A DNA stretch of 64,000 nucleotides. It comes from Flavobacteriales bacterium (lineage in GTDB: Bacteria; Bacteroidota; Bacteroidia; Flavobacteriales_E; Vicingaceae). The translations under genes and the position numbers were made by a program. The stretch lies in assembly GCA_015075325.1 (NCBI GenBank), contig JABTUP010000016.1, forward strand, positions 1-64,000, given 5' to 3'. The notes beneath the pieces are model-generated. The model was not told the DNA's origin, searched no databases, and worked only from the letters and a program-made list of their open reading frames with translations. Of this stretch, positions 36,935-46,331 are shown piece by piece; position 1 is the stretch's first letter, and each line of letters starts with the position of its first letter.

Positions 36935-38232
36935 GAAACCAAAAAAGCATATTCGCAAATATCGATAATGTAACGGTTATACTTTACGTTATACTCGTTT
37001 TTATTGGTTGGATAAGCATTTATGCCGCTGTATATAACGAAGAACACCAAAGCATTTTTGATATTTCAGAACGCTACGGTATGCAGTTGTTGTGGATTGC
37101 CGCAGCTTTTGTTATCGCAATAGTTATTTTAATGTTTGATGGTCAGTTTTTTCCCACCTTTGCCTATCCAATTTTTGTAGCTCTTTTACTCACACTAATT
37201 GGTGTTTTGCTTTTTGGAGCTGAAGTAAAAGGTTCTAAATCGTGGTTTAAAATAGGCAGCTTTGCTTTGCAACCCTCCGAGTTTGGTAAGTTTGCTACAG
37301 CTCTTGCTTTGGCCAAATACCTTTCGGGTTTTAACATAAAAATGCAAGACATGAAGACCAAAGTAATAGCATCTATTATTATAGGAATTCCAGCAGTACT
37401 TATTTTGCTTCAAAATGATACGGGTTCTACCTTGGTTTATGCATCATTTGTGTTTGTTTTATATCGCGAAGGATTGTCGGGTAATATCTTATTATTGGGT
37501 TTATATACAGCATTTTTATTTGTGATATCATTGTTGATGCGTATCAACGATTTTACCTTTTTTGGCACCGTTCTTTCGGGCGATCAATTGCTAATTATTA
37601 TTTTAGCTTTAATTGCCGCATTAGTTGCTTATATTACCAAAAGAGCCAAACGATTTTGGATGATTGTTGTTGCAGCATTTGTATTTTCGGCAGGATTAAT
37701 TTACAGTGTCGACTATATTTTTGAAAACGTACTTGAGCCTCATCAATCTAAACGTATCAATGTATTGTTAGGAATAGAATCAGATCCAAAAGGAGCTGGT
37801 TACAATGTAAACCAATCGCTAATTGCCATTGGCTCTGGAGGTTTTGCTGGCAAAGGTTTTATGGAAGGAACTCAAACCAAATTCGATTTTGTACCTGAGC
37901 AAAGCACCGATTTTATTTTTTGTACCATTGGCGAAGAATGGGGTTTCTTAGGTTCATTTGTTTTAATTTGCCTTTACATAGGGTTATTTCTCCGTATCAT
38001 TTATTTGGCAGAACGCCAGCGTTCCATTTTCTCTCGTATTTATGGCTATGCTGTAGCTTCTATTCTGTTTTTCCACTTTTTAATTAATATCGGAATGGCA
38101 ATTGGTTTGGCTCCAGTAATAGGTATTCCGTTACCTTTTATAAGCTACGGAGGTTCTTCATTATGGTCGTTTACTATTCTGTTGTTTATCTTTATCAAAT
38201 TAGACGCCGAACGAATAAATGTGTTGAGGTAA
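36931..38232 (+). CDS. rodA: Rod-shape-determining protein RodA, SEDS glycosyltransferase (433 aa)
   Basis: A polytopic membrane protein of the SEDS family that polymerises lipid II. Family motifs are visible: KGSKSWFKIGSFALQPSEFGK, LQNDTGSTLVYASF, a periplasmic loop with QSLIAIGSGGFAGKGF and VPEQSTDFIF, and the end VIGIPLPFISYGGSSL. It is the last gene of the elongasome operon. Confidence 0.97.
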   Translation: MRNQKSIFANIDNVTVILYVILVFIGWISIYAAVYNEEHQSIFDISERYGMQLLWIAAAFVIAIVILMFDGQFFPTFAYPIFVALLLTLIGVLLFGAEVKGSKSWFKIGSFALQPSEFGKFATALALAKYLSGFNIKMQDMKTKVIASIIIGIPAVLILLQNDTGSTLVYASFVFVLYREGLSGNILLLGLYTAFLFVISLLMRINDFTFFGTVLSGDQLLIIILALIAALVAYITKRAKRFWMIVVAAFVFSAGLIYSVDYIFENVLEPHQSKRINVLLGIESDPKGAGYNVNQSLIAIGSGGFAGKGFMEGTQTKFDFVPEQSTDFIFCTIGEEWGFLGSFVLICLYIGLFLRIIYLAERQRSIFSRIYGYAVASILFFHFLINIGMAIGLAPVIGIPLPFISYGGSSLWSFTILLFIFIKLDAERINVLR

Positions 38233-38275
38233 AGTGTTATCTAAATTTTTGTTCACTATCTTGTTTAGTAATGTT

Positions 38276-38283
38276 TACCTTTG
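38276..38283 (+). promoter_or_regulatory. -7 box of the rnpA-yidD operon
   Basis: TACCTTTG matches TAnnTTTG exactly, 9 bases before the rnpA ATG. A TTG lies 24 bases upstream. Spacing is wider than ideal. Confidence 0.4.
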
Positions 38284-38292
38284 ACCTAAGTT

Positions 38293-38691
38293 ATGCAACC
38301 AAGCAATAAATTTCCTAAAATAGAAAAACTTAAAAGCACCAAAGATCTTGATGAGCTGTTTGGTAGTGGAAAATCGATACACGAAAATCCAATAAAGGCA
38401 ATTTATAAAAAAAAAACAGAAAAATCGAATGTTGCGCTTAGTGTTGGAGTTAGTGCACCAAAAAAACTAATAAAATTAGCTGTTAGCAGAAACTTGATAA
38501 AAAGGAGAATGCGAGAAGCTTACCGATTAAACAACTATCAATTAAAACAAACACTTATCAATACTGAAACACAGCTCAATATAATGTTTGTTTACAATTC
38601 AAAACAAATATTAAGCTTCAACGAAATTGAAAATAAAATAAAAGTAATTTTAAATCGTTTAAATGAGCTATTTAGCAACGCTAATAAGTAA
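38293..38691 (+). CDS. rnpA: Ribonuclease P protein component (132 aa)
   Basis: This is the protein subunit that helps RNase P RNA process tRNA 5' ends. The signature [17 protein letters not shown] (RNR motif) and the upstream [15 protein letters not shown] strand are present. It overlaps yidD by 29 bases, a common pairing. rpmH is not adjacent. Confidence 0.95.
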   Translation: MQPSNKFPKIEKLKSTKDLDELFGSGKSIHENPIKAIYKKKTEKSNVALSVGVSAPKKLIKLAVSRNLIKRRMREAYRLNNYQLKQTLINTETQLNIMFVYNSKQILSFNEIENKIKVILNRLNELFSNANK

Positions 38692-38893
38692 GTTATTTAT
38701 TTTGTTGATACGGTTTTATCAACTCAGTATTTCGCCCATGCTTGGGCAAAATTGCCGATACGACCCTACTTGTTCGCAATATGCTATTGATGCATTAAAA
38801 AAATATGGTGTGATAAAAGGTGGATGGCTAGGAATAAAACGAATTGCATCGTGTCATCCTTGGGGCGGACACGGACATGACCCGGTTCCTTAA
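38663..38893 (+). CDS. yidD: Membrane protein insertion efficiency factor YidD (76 aa)
   Basis: Short protein with an N-terminal amphipathic/hydrophobic segment and the family motif [19 protein letters not shown]...[22 protein letters not shown]. It assists YidC-dependent membrane protein insertion. Its ATG lies inside rnpA. It is followed by a GC-rich palindrome and a 26-bp hairpin. Confidence 0.95.
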   Translation: MSYLATLISKLFILLIRFYQLSISPMLGQNCRYDPTCSQYAIDALKKYGVIKGGWLGIKRIASCHPWGGHGHDPVP

Positions 38894-38924
38894 GCCCACC
38901 CCAACCCTCCCGAAGGGAGGGGGA
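38893..38924. repeat. Dispersed GC-rich palindrome after yidD
   Basis: AGCCCACCCCAACCCTCC then CGAAGGGAGGGGG: a copy of the seven-member repeat starting at the stop codon. Confidence 0.65.
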
Positions 38925-38941
38925 AAACAGAAATAATTAGA

Positions 38942-38967
38942 AGCAAAGCTTTTAAAAAAGCTTTGCT
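38942..38967 (+). terminator. Perfect hairpin between yidD and the S41 protease
   Basis: AGCAAAGCTTTT and its exact complement AAAAGCTTTGCT are separated by two bases. It probably ends the rnpA-yidD transcript. No T run follows on the plus strand. Confidence 0.6.
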
Positions 38968-38989
38968 TCTCAAAAAAAGTAAAAAAAAA

Positions 38990-40651
38990 ATGAAAAAAAG
39001 AATTACTAAAATCGCCTTAATCATTGCATTAGCAATGTCGTCTGTGTTTTCAGTTGGATATGCAACTGATAGTTATTTTGAGGTGTCTAAAAACCTCGAT
39101 ATTTTCGCAACACTTTTTCGTGAGTTAAACATTTATTATGTTGATGAATCTGACCCTGGAAAATTGATAAAAACTGGTATTGATGCCATGTTGGAATCGT
39201 TAGACCCTTACACCAACTACATTCCAGAATCGAACATGGAAGATTACAAATTAATGACTACCGGACAATACGGTGGCATTGGTGCTTTAATTCAAAAACA
39301 AGGCGATTACGTTGTTATTTCTGAACCTTATGAAGGATTTGGTGCTTTTAAAGCAGGTTTGCGTGCTGGCGATAAAATTTTGGAAGTTGACGGAAAATCA
39401 GTAAAAGGCAAAAACACCAGCGATATTAGAGAGGTGCTATTAGGTCAGCCAGGCTCATCAATTGAATTAAAACTGGAACGACCAGGAATTAAAGAACCTT
39501 TTGTTAAAAAAGTAGTTCGTGAAGAAGTAAAAATTAAAGACGTTCCATATTATGCAATGCTTAAAGATTCTGTGGGTTATATTAAGTTAACTGGATTTAC
39601 CGAATCGGCTAGTAAAGAAGTAAAAACAGCTCTTGTAAGTTTAAAAGAACAAAACGCAAAATCGATGGTGTTAGATTTGAGAGGTAATGGTGGAGGGCTT
39701 TTAAATGAAGCGGTTAACATTGTCAATTTTTTTATTCCAAAAGGTTCGGAAGTAGTTTTTACTAAAGGAAAAATTAAAGAATGGGATAAATCGTATAAAG
39801 CATTAAATGAACCCATCGACACACAAATACCACTTGTAGTTTTAATAGATGAAGGCTCTGCATCAGCCTCAGAAATTGTTTCGGGCTCATTACAAGACCA
39901 CGATAGAGCTGTTGTTGTAGGAAATCAATCATTTGGAAAAGGATTGGTTCAATCGGTTCGCCCGTTAAGTTACAATTCTAAACTTAAAGTTACGGTTGCC
40001 AAATATTACACTCCTAGCGGAAGATGTATTCAAAAATTAGATTATTCGCATCGTGAAGAAGATGGTAAAGTTAATGCTGTTGCAGATTCCATGATTAGAG
40101 AATTTAAAACATTAAACAGCAAACGACCAGTTTTTGACGGCAAAGGTGTTGCTCCCGATATTACTGTTGAACGTCCCGAATTAAGCAATATTTCGGCTTC
40201 ACTTTTAAGCAAAAACTTATTTTTTGATTACGCAACCAATTATCGAATCAAAAACGAAACCATTAAACCCGTTTCAGAATTTGTTTTTACAGCTGACGAT
40301 TATACTGATTTTGTAAATTTCTTAACAGATAAAGATTATTCGTACACCACCGATAGTGAGGATTTATTGGCTAAACTTGAAAAAATTACTCAAGAAGAAA
40401 AATATTTTGATGATGTAAAAACCGAATACGAACAATTAAAAGATAAACTAAACATCCATAAAAAAGATGATTTAAAGAAATTTAAAGACGAAATAACCAT
40501 GATTTTAGAAACAGAAATCGTTGGAAGATATTATTACCAAACTGGTGCAATTCAATCATCGTTAAAAAAAGACCCGGTTATTGAAAAAGCCTTAAATACG
40601 CTAAACAATCAAGATTTGTATAAATCTATTTTGGCAGGAACAAAAAAATAG
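38990..40651 (+). CDS. S41 family C-terminal processing protease (553 aa)
   Basis: A signal peptide (KRITKIALIIALAMSSVFSVGYA) is followed by a helical region, a PDZ domain (about residues 85-165; GGIGALIQKQGDYVVIS, LRAGDKILEVDGKSV) and the S41 core with catalytic serine in DEGSASASEI and lysine in NQSFGKGLVQ. A C-terminal helical extension of about 170 residues follows. It acts in the periplasm on C-termini of envelope proteins. ATG 38990 is preferred over the in-frame TTG at 38963, which lies in the hairpin. Confidence 0.94.
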   Translation: MKKRITKIALIIALAMSSVFSVGYATDSYFEVSKNLDIFATLFRELNIYYVDESDPGKLIKTGIDAMLESLDPYTNYIPESNMEDYKLMTTGQYGGIGALIQKQGDYVVISEPYEGFGAFKAGLRAGDKILEVDGKSVKGKNTSDIREVLLGQPGSSIELKLERPGIKEPFVKKVVREEVKIKDVPYYAMLKDSVGYIKLTGFTESASKEVKTALVSLKEQNAKSMVLDLRGNGGGLLNEAVNIVNFFIPKGSEVVFTKGKIKEWDKSYKALNEPIDTQIPLVVLIDEGSASASEIVSGSLQDHDRAVVVGNQSFGKGLVQSVRPLSYNSKLKVTVAKYYTPSGRCIQKLDYSHREEDGKVNAVADSMIREFKTLNSKRPVFDGKGVAPDITVERPELSNISASLLSKNLFFDYATNYRIKNETIKPVSEFVFTADDYTDFVNFLTDKDYSYTTDSEDLLAKLEKITQEEKYFDDVKTEYEQLKDKLNIHKKDDLKKFKDEITMILETEIVGRYYYQTGAIQSSLKKDPVIEKALNTLNNQDLYKSILAGTKK

Positions 40652-40660
40652 CATCACCAC

Positions 40661-42223
40661 ATGATGTTAAAAATTAAACAGTTTTTATCTTCTTCTCAAC
40701 TACTCTATTTAATTGGGCTTTGTTCTATTGCCATTGGGTTGTCGTTATCAAAACCACTCATTGGTATAGGTCAATTAATTATAGGGTTTGCTTGGCTTTT
40801 GGAGGGGAATTACACCAATCGTATTCGTGCTTTTTTTATCAATAAACTGGCTTGGGTACTTATTTCATTTTTTGTTATTTCGCTACTAGGATTGCTTTAT
40901 ACTACAAATTTTAGTTATGGTATAACCGATATAAAACGCAAGCTCCCTTTTTTTGTACTTCCATTTATTTTATTCTCTGTAAAACTAAGCTCTAAAGAAC
41001 TTAAGCTGGTTTTTTTGGTTTATTTAGCGGGTGTTTTGGCAGCTACTTTTTGGAGCATTTTTGTTAAACTAGGTGGACTAGGCATTACCATAATCGACGA
41101 TAGAGATTTGTCGCGTTTTAATTCACACATTCGGTTTGGATTAGAAATTTGTATAGCCATTTTTGGTTTAGCCTACTATGTTTTTAAGGAGCAAAACCGC
41201 AAAACAAAAGCCATTTTAAGCATTACGTTACTTTGGTTAGTCGCATTTTTGTTTATTCTAAATTTGTTTACTGGAGTATTAGTTTTAGCAATAACTTCAA
41301 TAGTTTTAATGCTTTTTTATGGGTTTAAAACATCATCAGTAAAAACCAAGCTCGTTTTGTTTCTTTTTCCAATAGTTGTAGTTGGTTTATCGGGCTATTT
41401 CATTAACAAAAGTATTACCAATTTTTACCATACTTCTACCGCTATTTTAGAAGAAAAAAAATATTCTCCTTATGGAGAAAAATACTGGCACGACCTAAAC
41501 AACGACGACAAAGAAAACGGTAATTATGTTTACCGCAACATTGCAAAAGAAGAGCTGGAATATGCTTGGAATAAAGTTAGCAACATTCATTATAGAGGTA
41601 AAGATTTAAAGGGACAACCCATTGAAGCCACTCTTATTCGATTTTTAACCTCAAAAGGCGAATATAAAAACCAAAAAGCAATTCTGAATTTATCCACAAA
41701 AGAAATTAAGGCTATAGAGCAAGGTATTTCCAATTGCAACTATTTAACATCCAATGCTTTTGAAAGAAGAATAAACAGCATAATTTGGGAATTTGACAAC
41801 TACAATAGAGGTAGAGATTACAACGGACATTCCATTGTTATGCGTTGGGTGTATTGGAAAACAGCATGGTCAATTTTTAAAGAAAATATACTATTTGGAG
41901 TAGGAACAGGAGATATTCAAGATGCTTTTAACAAACAATATGATAAAGACAATTCGATATTGACAGAAAAATTTAGGCTTAGAGCTCATAACCAGTTTAT
42001 TACCGCTTTTGTAACTTATGGTTTTATTGGTGGAATATTGTTTTTAGTGTTTTTGTTTTATCCTTTTATTGCATTAAACCTAAAACAACACTTTTTATAC
42101 CTTGCTTTTTTCTTGGTAATGATTATTTCCATGTTTACCGAAGATACCCTCGACACCCAAGTTGGATTAACTTTATTTGTATTTTTTAACTCCTTATTAA
42201 TCTTTAATAAAGAAGAACTTTAA
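40661..42223 (+). CDS. O-antigen ligase-like polytopic membrane protein (520 aa)
   Basis: About ten to twelve hydrophobic segments with a large extracytoplasmic loop (about residues 255-405) carrying a conserved-looking RW motif (SIVMRWVYWKTAWSIFKENI), followed by LFGVGTGD and LRAHNQFITAFVTYG, the typical Wzy_C/WaaL-type signature with HNQF. It probably transfers or polymerises surface glycans, but no other glycan genes are nearby. It starts 10 bases after the protease gene and overlaps the next gene by one base. Confidence 0.85.
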   Translation: MMLKIKQFLSSSQLLYLIGLCSIAIGLSLSKPLIGIGQLIIGFAWLLEGNYTNRIRAFFINKLAWVLISFFVISLLGLLYTTNFSYGITDIKRKLPFFVLPFILFSVKLSSKELKLVFLVYLAGVLAATFWSIFVKLGGLGITIIDDRDLSRFNSHIRFGLEICIAIFGLAYYVFKEQNRKTKAILSITLLWLVAFLFILNLFTGVLVLAITSIVLMLFYGFKTSSVKTKLVLFLFPIVVVGLSGYFINKSITNFYHTSTAILEEKKYSPYGEKYWHDLNNDDKENGNYVYRNIAKEELEYAWNKVSNIHYRGKDLKGQPIEATLIRFLTSKGEYKNQKAILNLSTKEIKAIEQGISNCNYLTSNAFERRINSIIWEFDNYNRGRDYNGHSIVMRWVYWKTAWSIFKENILFGVGTGDIQDAFNKQYDKDNSILTEKFRLRAHNQFITAFVTYGFIGGILFLVFLFYPFIALNLKQHFLYLAFFLVMIISMFTEDTLDTQVGLTLFVFFNSLLIFNKEEL

Positions 42224-43401
42224 TGCAATTCATCTCTGCCGAATACCTTTTTACAGGAAAAGCCGCTCCAATTAAAAATGGTGTGATTTGCATTGACAAC
42301 AATGGCTTTGTGCTGGAGGTATTAAACCCAGCTGTTGACGAAATTAATTGGGAAAAAGTAAAAAAATACGAAGGAATAATTTGTCCGGGTTTTGTAAATA
42401 CCCATTGCCATTTAGAACTGTCGTACCTTAAAGGTAAAATAAGTCAAGATACTAAGCTACATGGTTTTATTCAGGAAATTATTTCGTTGCGAGAGCAATT
42501 TTCGGAGCAAGAACGGTTAGAAGCCATACAACTAGCCGAACAAGAAATGATAACTAATGGTATAGTGGCGGTGGGAGACATTTCGAACGGAAACACTACA
42601 TTTAACCTAAAACAACAAAACAACCTTTATTACCACACGTTTATCGAAGTTTTTGGCTCCGACCCTGCCATTGCCAAAAGTGCTTTTAACCATGCCGAAC
42701 TGCTTTACAACAGTTATTTCGATAAAACCAAAGCTTCCATAACGCCACATGCAACTTATTCGGTTTCGAATAAATTAACCGAACTAATTAAGTCGCATTG
42801 CATCAAAAACAACAGTTTGGTTAGTATTCACAACCAAGAAACGGAAAGCGAAAACCAATTTTTTAAAGAAGGAAAAGGCAAATTGTTTGATTTTTTAAAC
42901 ATAGCCGAAAAAACCAAAGGAGCATTTAAACCCACCCAGCAAAATGCTTTGCCATCGTTCTTGGCAAAGTATAATGGATTAAACAAGGTGTTGTTGGTTC
43001 ACAATACGTTTACTGAAAAAGAAGACATTGCTTGGGCAAATCAATTTTCCAATCAAATTTACTGGGCGTTTTGCTCCAACGCAAACCAATACATTGAAGG
43101 CAGACAACCCAACTACCATTTGTTTTTAAACGAAAAGTGCACCATTGGAACTGATAGCTTAGCCAGTAATTGGAGTTTGTCGATTTTAGACGAACTAAAA
43201 ACCATTTCTAATAACTCGCCTAGTATTGAATTAGAAAAACTCATCAAATGGGCAACCATAAATGGTGCTGAGTTTCTTGGAATCGACAAACAATATGGTT
43301 CTATCGAAAAAGGGAAAAAACCAGGAATTAATTTGATTGAACAACTTAATGGTGATTCAATAAAACTGACTCAAGAATCTACCGTAAGTGTGCTATTTTA
43401 G
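42223..43401 (+). CDS. Amidohydrolase family metal-dependent hydrolase (392 aa)
   Basis: The chain is of the TatD/chlorohydrolase-like cyclic deaminase branch: metal motif FVNTHCHLELSYLKG, ITPHATYSVS, SIHNQETESE, LLVHNTF and the last ligand in IGTDSLASNWS. It may deaminate a purine-like or related compound; members of this branch include aminofutalosine deaminases of menaquinone synthesis. With no other such gene in the window the substrate stays open. Confidence 0.85.
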   Translation: MQFISAEYLFTGKAAPIKNGVICIDNNGFVLEVLNPAVDEINWEKVKKYEGIICPGFVNTHCHLELSYLKGKISQDTKLHGFIQEIISLREQFSEQERLEAIQLAEQEMITNGIVAVGDISNGNTTFNLKQQNNLYYHTFIEVFGSDPAIAKSAFNHAELLYNSYFDKTKASITPHATYSVSNKLTELIKSHCIKNNSLVSIHNQETESENQFFKEGKGKLFDFLNIAEKTKGAFKPTQQNALPSFLAKYNGLNKVLLVHNTFTEKEDIAWANQFSNQIYWAFCSNANQYIEGRQPNYHLFLNEKCTIGTDSLASNWSLSILDELKTISNNSPSIELEKLIKWATINGAEFLGIDKQYGSIEKGKKPGINLIEQLNGDSIKLTQESTVSVLF

Positions 43402-43412
43402 TGAAAAATGAT

Positions 43413-43420
43413 TAACTTTG
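43413..43420 (+). promoter_or_regulatory. -7 box placed four bases before an ATG
   Basis: TAACTTTG is a perfect TAnnTTTG match ending at 43420, while the next gene starts at 43425. Transcription would start at or next to the start codon, giving a leaderless message. Confidence 0.45.
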
Positions 43421-43424
43421 GAGT

Positions 43425-43718
43425 ATGGATAATGACAAAGAAATAATACAATCATTAATAACAGGAGGTATTATAGGAGCTGCATTAGGAGCTTTATTAT
43501 CTAAAAGCAAAGAAACAGGTATTGCCCTTGGTGCAATGGTTGGAGCAGCAATTTTAGCTACTTTTAAAGCAAACGAAGCTGCAAGAAAAACAAATATTAC
43601 TATGTTTTTCGAAGAGAACAATGCTTTGTATGAAATAAAAGCAGACGGCTCGAAACATTTTGTGAAAAACATAGAAAAACCTACTAAAAAACTACCTCAA
43701 ACTTTTAAACTTTCATAA
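43425..43718 (+). CDS. Small glycine-zipper protein (97 aa)
   Basis: Residues 11-48 are a glycine-rich hydrophobic stretch (LITGGIIGAALGALLSK, then GIALGAMVGAAILATF) of the type that packs in membranes. The C-terminal half (ITMFFEENNALYEIKADGSKHF) is short and beta-like. It ends one base before the zeta-toxin-like gene, so the two are co-transcribed. It could be the partner or immunity protein of that toxin-like kinase, or simply a membrane protein. Confidence 0.75.
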   Translation: MDNDKEIIQSLITGGIIGAALGALLSKSKETGIALGAMVGAAILATFKANEAARKTNITMFFEENNALYEIKADGSKHFVKNIEKPTKKLPQTFKLS

Positions 43719-43719
43719 A

Positions 43720-44448
43720 ATGGCTGTAAAGCGTATGAGGGTGTTTGCTGGTCCAAATGGCTCGGGTAAAACAACTATTATAAAAAGTTTACAATCAGAA
43801 ATTCCGTTTGGCGTATATGTAAATGCTGATGATATTGAAGTTTTACTTAAACAAAGTAATGTGTTACTTTTTAGTTTATATCAATTAAACATTAGTGAAC
43901 CTGAAATACAAACCTTTTTTAAAACAAGCAAGTTTGCTCCTGTAAAAAGAAATGAGCCTGATTTGTGGAAAAAACTAAGTGTAAAAGAAAACGTCTTACA
44001 TGTTAACACTAAAGTAGATTCTTATTTAGCCGCTGATATTGCCGATTTTATTAGACATAACTTGCTAATTAATGGCATTTCGTTTACCTACGAAACAGTA
44101 ATGAGTCACAGTAGTAAAGTTGATTTCATTAAAAAAGCAAAAGACAATGATTACCGAGTTTATTTATATTTTATAGCTACTGAAGACCCAGAAATAAATA
44201 TAAGTAGGGTAAATATTAGAGTTGCTCAACATGGACACTTTGTTCCTTCCGAAACAATAAGAGAAAGATATTACAAAAGTTTAGGGTTGCTTAAAAATGC
44301 AGTTAAAAACAGTAGTAGAGCATATATTTGGGATAATTCAGGCACAACTATTTTATTGATTGCTGAAATTACTAACGGTATTGATGTTAGAGTAATAGAC
44401 ACTGATAAAGTACCGAATTGGTTTGTAAAATATTTGGTAAATAATTAA
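43720..44448 (+). CDS. Zeta toxin-like P-loop kinase (242 aa)
   Basis: Walker A FAGPNGSGKTT (residues 9-18), YVNADDIEVLL, SFTYETVMSHSSKVDFI, YLYFIATEDPEINISRVNIRV and PSETIRERYYKSL are the order of features in zeta-toxin/PezT-like kinases, which in some systems phosphorylate cell-wall precursors or nucleotides. A classical epsilon antitoxin is missing; the upstream gene encodes a glycine-zipper protein. Many chromosomal members are not toxic, so the role is open. Confidence 0.85.
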   Translation: MAVKRMRVFAGPNGSGKTTIIKSLQSEIPFGVYVNADDIEVLLKQSNVLLFSLYQLNISEPEIQTFFKTSKFAPVKRNEPDLWKKLSVKENVLHVNTKVDSYLAADIADFIRHNLLINGISFTYETVMSHSSKVDFIKKAKDNDYRVYLYFIATEDPEINISRVNIRVAQHGHFVPSETIRERYYKSLGLLKNAVKNSSRAYIWDNSGTTILLIAEITNGIDVRVIDTDKVPNWFVKYLVNN

Positions 44449-44510
44449 TTGCAACTTCCTTTTTAAAAGATTTAATACATAGAGTCATCATGTTTTAAAC
44501 ACCTAGCAAT

Positions 44511-44575
44511 TTCTCCCGAAAATAACGCTGACTATCGCTGATTTTTTTTGCGTTCAACTGCGAAATTAGCGAGAA
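44511..44575. repeat. Short palindromic repeat (TTCTC...GCGAGAA)
   Basis: TTCTCCCGAAAATAACGCTG begins it and ATTAGCGAGAA ends it. It belongs to the same loose family as 53870-53989. Nothing else is recognised in the 44449-44673 gap. Confidence 0.5.
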
Positions 44576-44673
44576 TTTAAAAGTACAGCGTGGAGAGGAA
44601 AATACATAAGCAAAGAACAATCTTATGAAAGTGTGTTTTTTTAGACGTACTTTTGAAAAAATAAAATTTAATT

Positions 44674-45153
44674 ATGATGAATATCAAGCTATTTATAAGT
44701 ACTGCTTTAATACTCCTGTCAACACTATTGTTTTCACAAAATGAAAATGCCAATCAAGTTCAGGTTACTAAATTCAACGCTCAAATAACTGAGTTAACTA
44801 CTGAAAAAACAGAGCTAATTACTGAAAATACTGCTCTTAATGAAGAAATTATGAAGTTGAAAATCGAACTTAATGAAGCTAAAATGAAGGCTTCTTCTTC
44901 ACAAAAAGATATTTCTGCAACAAATGCGGACATTATGAAGAAGATGGAAAAACAAAAAGAGGCGACCAAGTTGAGCAAGAAGAGAGATAAAGCGGTCAAA
45001 AAGAACGAAAAACAAATGAAAGAAGTTGCTCAACTTACAAACAAACTAAAAAAGAAAGAGCATCAATTAGAGAAAAACAATAAAAAGATTGTTGGTAATG
45101 ATAAGCAAATAGAAAAAATAAATAAAAAAATAAAAAAGCTATCGAGCCAATAG
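44674..45153 (+). CDS. Secreted coiled-coil protein (159 aa)
   Basis: A signal peptide (MNIKLFISTALILLSTLLFSQ) is followed by an almost continuous coiled coil rich in Lys, Glu and Asn (ITELTTEKTELITENTALN; KKDKAV-type repeats at the end). No enzymatic motif is present. It probably sits in the periplasm as a structural or scaffold protein. Its 3' end overlaps the convergent ispD gene by 15 bases. Confidence 0.8.
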   Translation: MMNIKLFISTALILLSTLLFSQNENANQVQVTKFNAQITELTTEKTELITENTALNEEIMKLKIELNEAKMKASSSQKDISATNADIMKKMEKQKEATKLSKKRDKAVKKNEKQMKEVAQLTNKLKKKEHQLEKNNKKIVGNDKQIEKINKKIKKLSSQ

Positions 45154-45813
45154 CACCACAGCCACAGCCATATCAATTGGCGAGGTTATTTTAATGTTTT
45201 CGGTATTGCCTTCTACCAAATTGATTTGATAACCCAGTTTTTCAACAACGGAAGCATCGTCGGTAAATGATTCATCAAAATCCTGTTCGTAGGCTTTAAG
45301 AATAATTTCAGTTTTAAAACATTGTGGAGTTTGTACATTTTTGTAGCAGCTACGTGGTACAGCTTTGTTGGTGTTTTCTTGTTTGGAAACAAAACGAATA
45401 GAGTCAACCACATCTACCACTGGAATTGCATTTCCGTTGATTTGTGCAGCAGCAATACAGTTGGTTATGGTTTGGATGCTTACTAACGGGCGAACACCGT
45501 CATGGATAGCCACAATGCCATTTTCAGTAACTAATTTCAGGGCATTTTTTACTGAATCAAATCGGGTTTTTCCGCCTGCAACTAGTTGGTGAGGAATTTT
45601 AGTAAACCCGTATTTGTAACAAAGCTCCTCCCAATAATCGAATTGATTTTCGGGAAGAGCTAGTATAATTTTAAATTCTGGAGAAGTGTTGTAGAATTTT
45701 TCAATGGTATGCATTAAAATAGGTTTACCAGCAAGTTCGAGAAATTGTTTGGGAAGTTGTTGTCCCATGCGTTCTCCTTTACCACCAGCAACTATTATTG
45801 CATAATTAGGCAT
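45139..45813 (-). CDS. ispD: 2-C-methyl-D-erythritol 4-phosphate cytidylyltransferase (224 aa)
   Basis: This is the third step of the MEP isoprenoid pathway. The nucleotide-binding start AIIVAGGKGERMGQQLPKQF, VAIHDGVRPLV and the end EGNTENIKITSPIDMAVA are typical. It overlaps the upstream four-helix-bundle gene by 8 bases in a queA-4HB-ispD operon. Confidence 0.96.
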   Translation of the reverse strand: MPNYAIIVAGGKGERMGQQLPKQFLELAGKPILMHTIEKFYNTSPEFKIILALPENQFDYWEELCYKYGFTKIPHQLVAGGKTRFDSVKNALKLVTENGIVAIHDGVRPLVSIQTITNCIAAAQINGNAIPVVDVVDSIRFVSKQENTNKAVPRSCYKNVQTPQCFKTEIILKAYEQDFDESFTDDASVVEKLGYQINLVEGNTENIKITSPIDMAVAVVLLAR

Positions 45814-46297
45814 TGGTCAATTCTTCTTCACTAAAAAATTCATCTGCATCAGCAGTAAATGAATTGCCATTTACTTCATCGTCATCTTGGTCGTTGTTGC
45901 TGTATGATGAAGATTCTCTTTTTTCGTAAGTTCCACCTTCAGTTTTAGAACGTCCAATTGAACGGATATAAGCGTTTAACATACGGTGAATTTTTTCTAC
46001 AAATTCTAATAATTCGTCAGCAACTGGATCTTGAATCATGTTGCGTTCTTTTGCTTTTAACAACCATCCTTTTGTTTTTAAAAGGTAACCTCTAGAAATA
46101 TAGCAGTAGTGTTTTTTATCTTTAAAATTGTAACGACCATAACCTGCAGCAATGTTAGCAGAAATGGCATCTGAATCTTTAACAAAAGCTTCCCCTAATG
46201 TGCTTTTATTAAATCCTTCCCATGTGGTTACAATGTTCCAAATTTTAGCTTCAAAATCAAGACATTCTTGGTATAATTTTAAGTCTTCTAGTTTCAT
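45806..46297 (-). CDS. Four-helix-bundle protein with acidic C-terminal tail (163 aa)
   Basis: Residues 1-115 match the four-helix-bundle (S23/IVP-like) family: YQECLDFEAKIWNIV, SISANIA-like DAISANIAAGYGRY, HYCYISRGYLLKT and HRMLNAYIRSI. The family is often encoded in intervening sequences or scattered near ribosomal genes; its function is unclear. This copy has an extra acidic, Ser/Asn-rich tail of about 40 residues. It lies between queA and ispD, overlapping ispD, so it is a stable part of that operon. Confidence 0.85.
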   Translation of the reverse strand: MKLEDLKLYQECLDFEAKIWNIVTTWEGFNKSTLGEAFVKDSDAISANIAAGYGRYNFKDKKHYCYISRGYLLKTKGWLLKAKERNMIQDPVADELLEFVEKIHRMLNAYIRSIGRSKTEGGTYEKRESSSYSNNDQDDDEVNGNSFTADADEFFSEEELTNA

Positions 46298-46331
46298 TCG
46301 TTTAGTGTATTATAAGTTTTATGTTTATGTT

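Noticed and set aside
42223..43401. Aminofutalosine deaminase of menaquinone synthesis
   Set aside because: The branch is compatible, but no other futalosine-pathway gene is in the window, so the substrate was left open.
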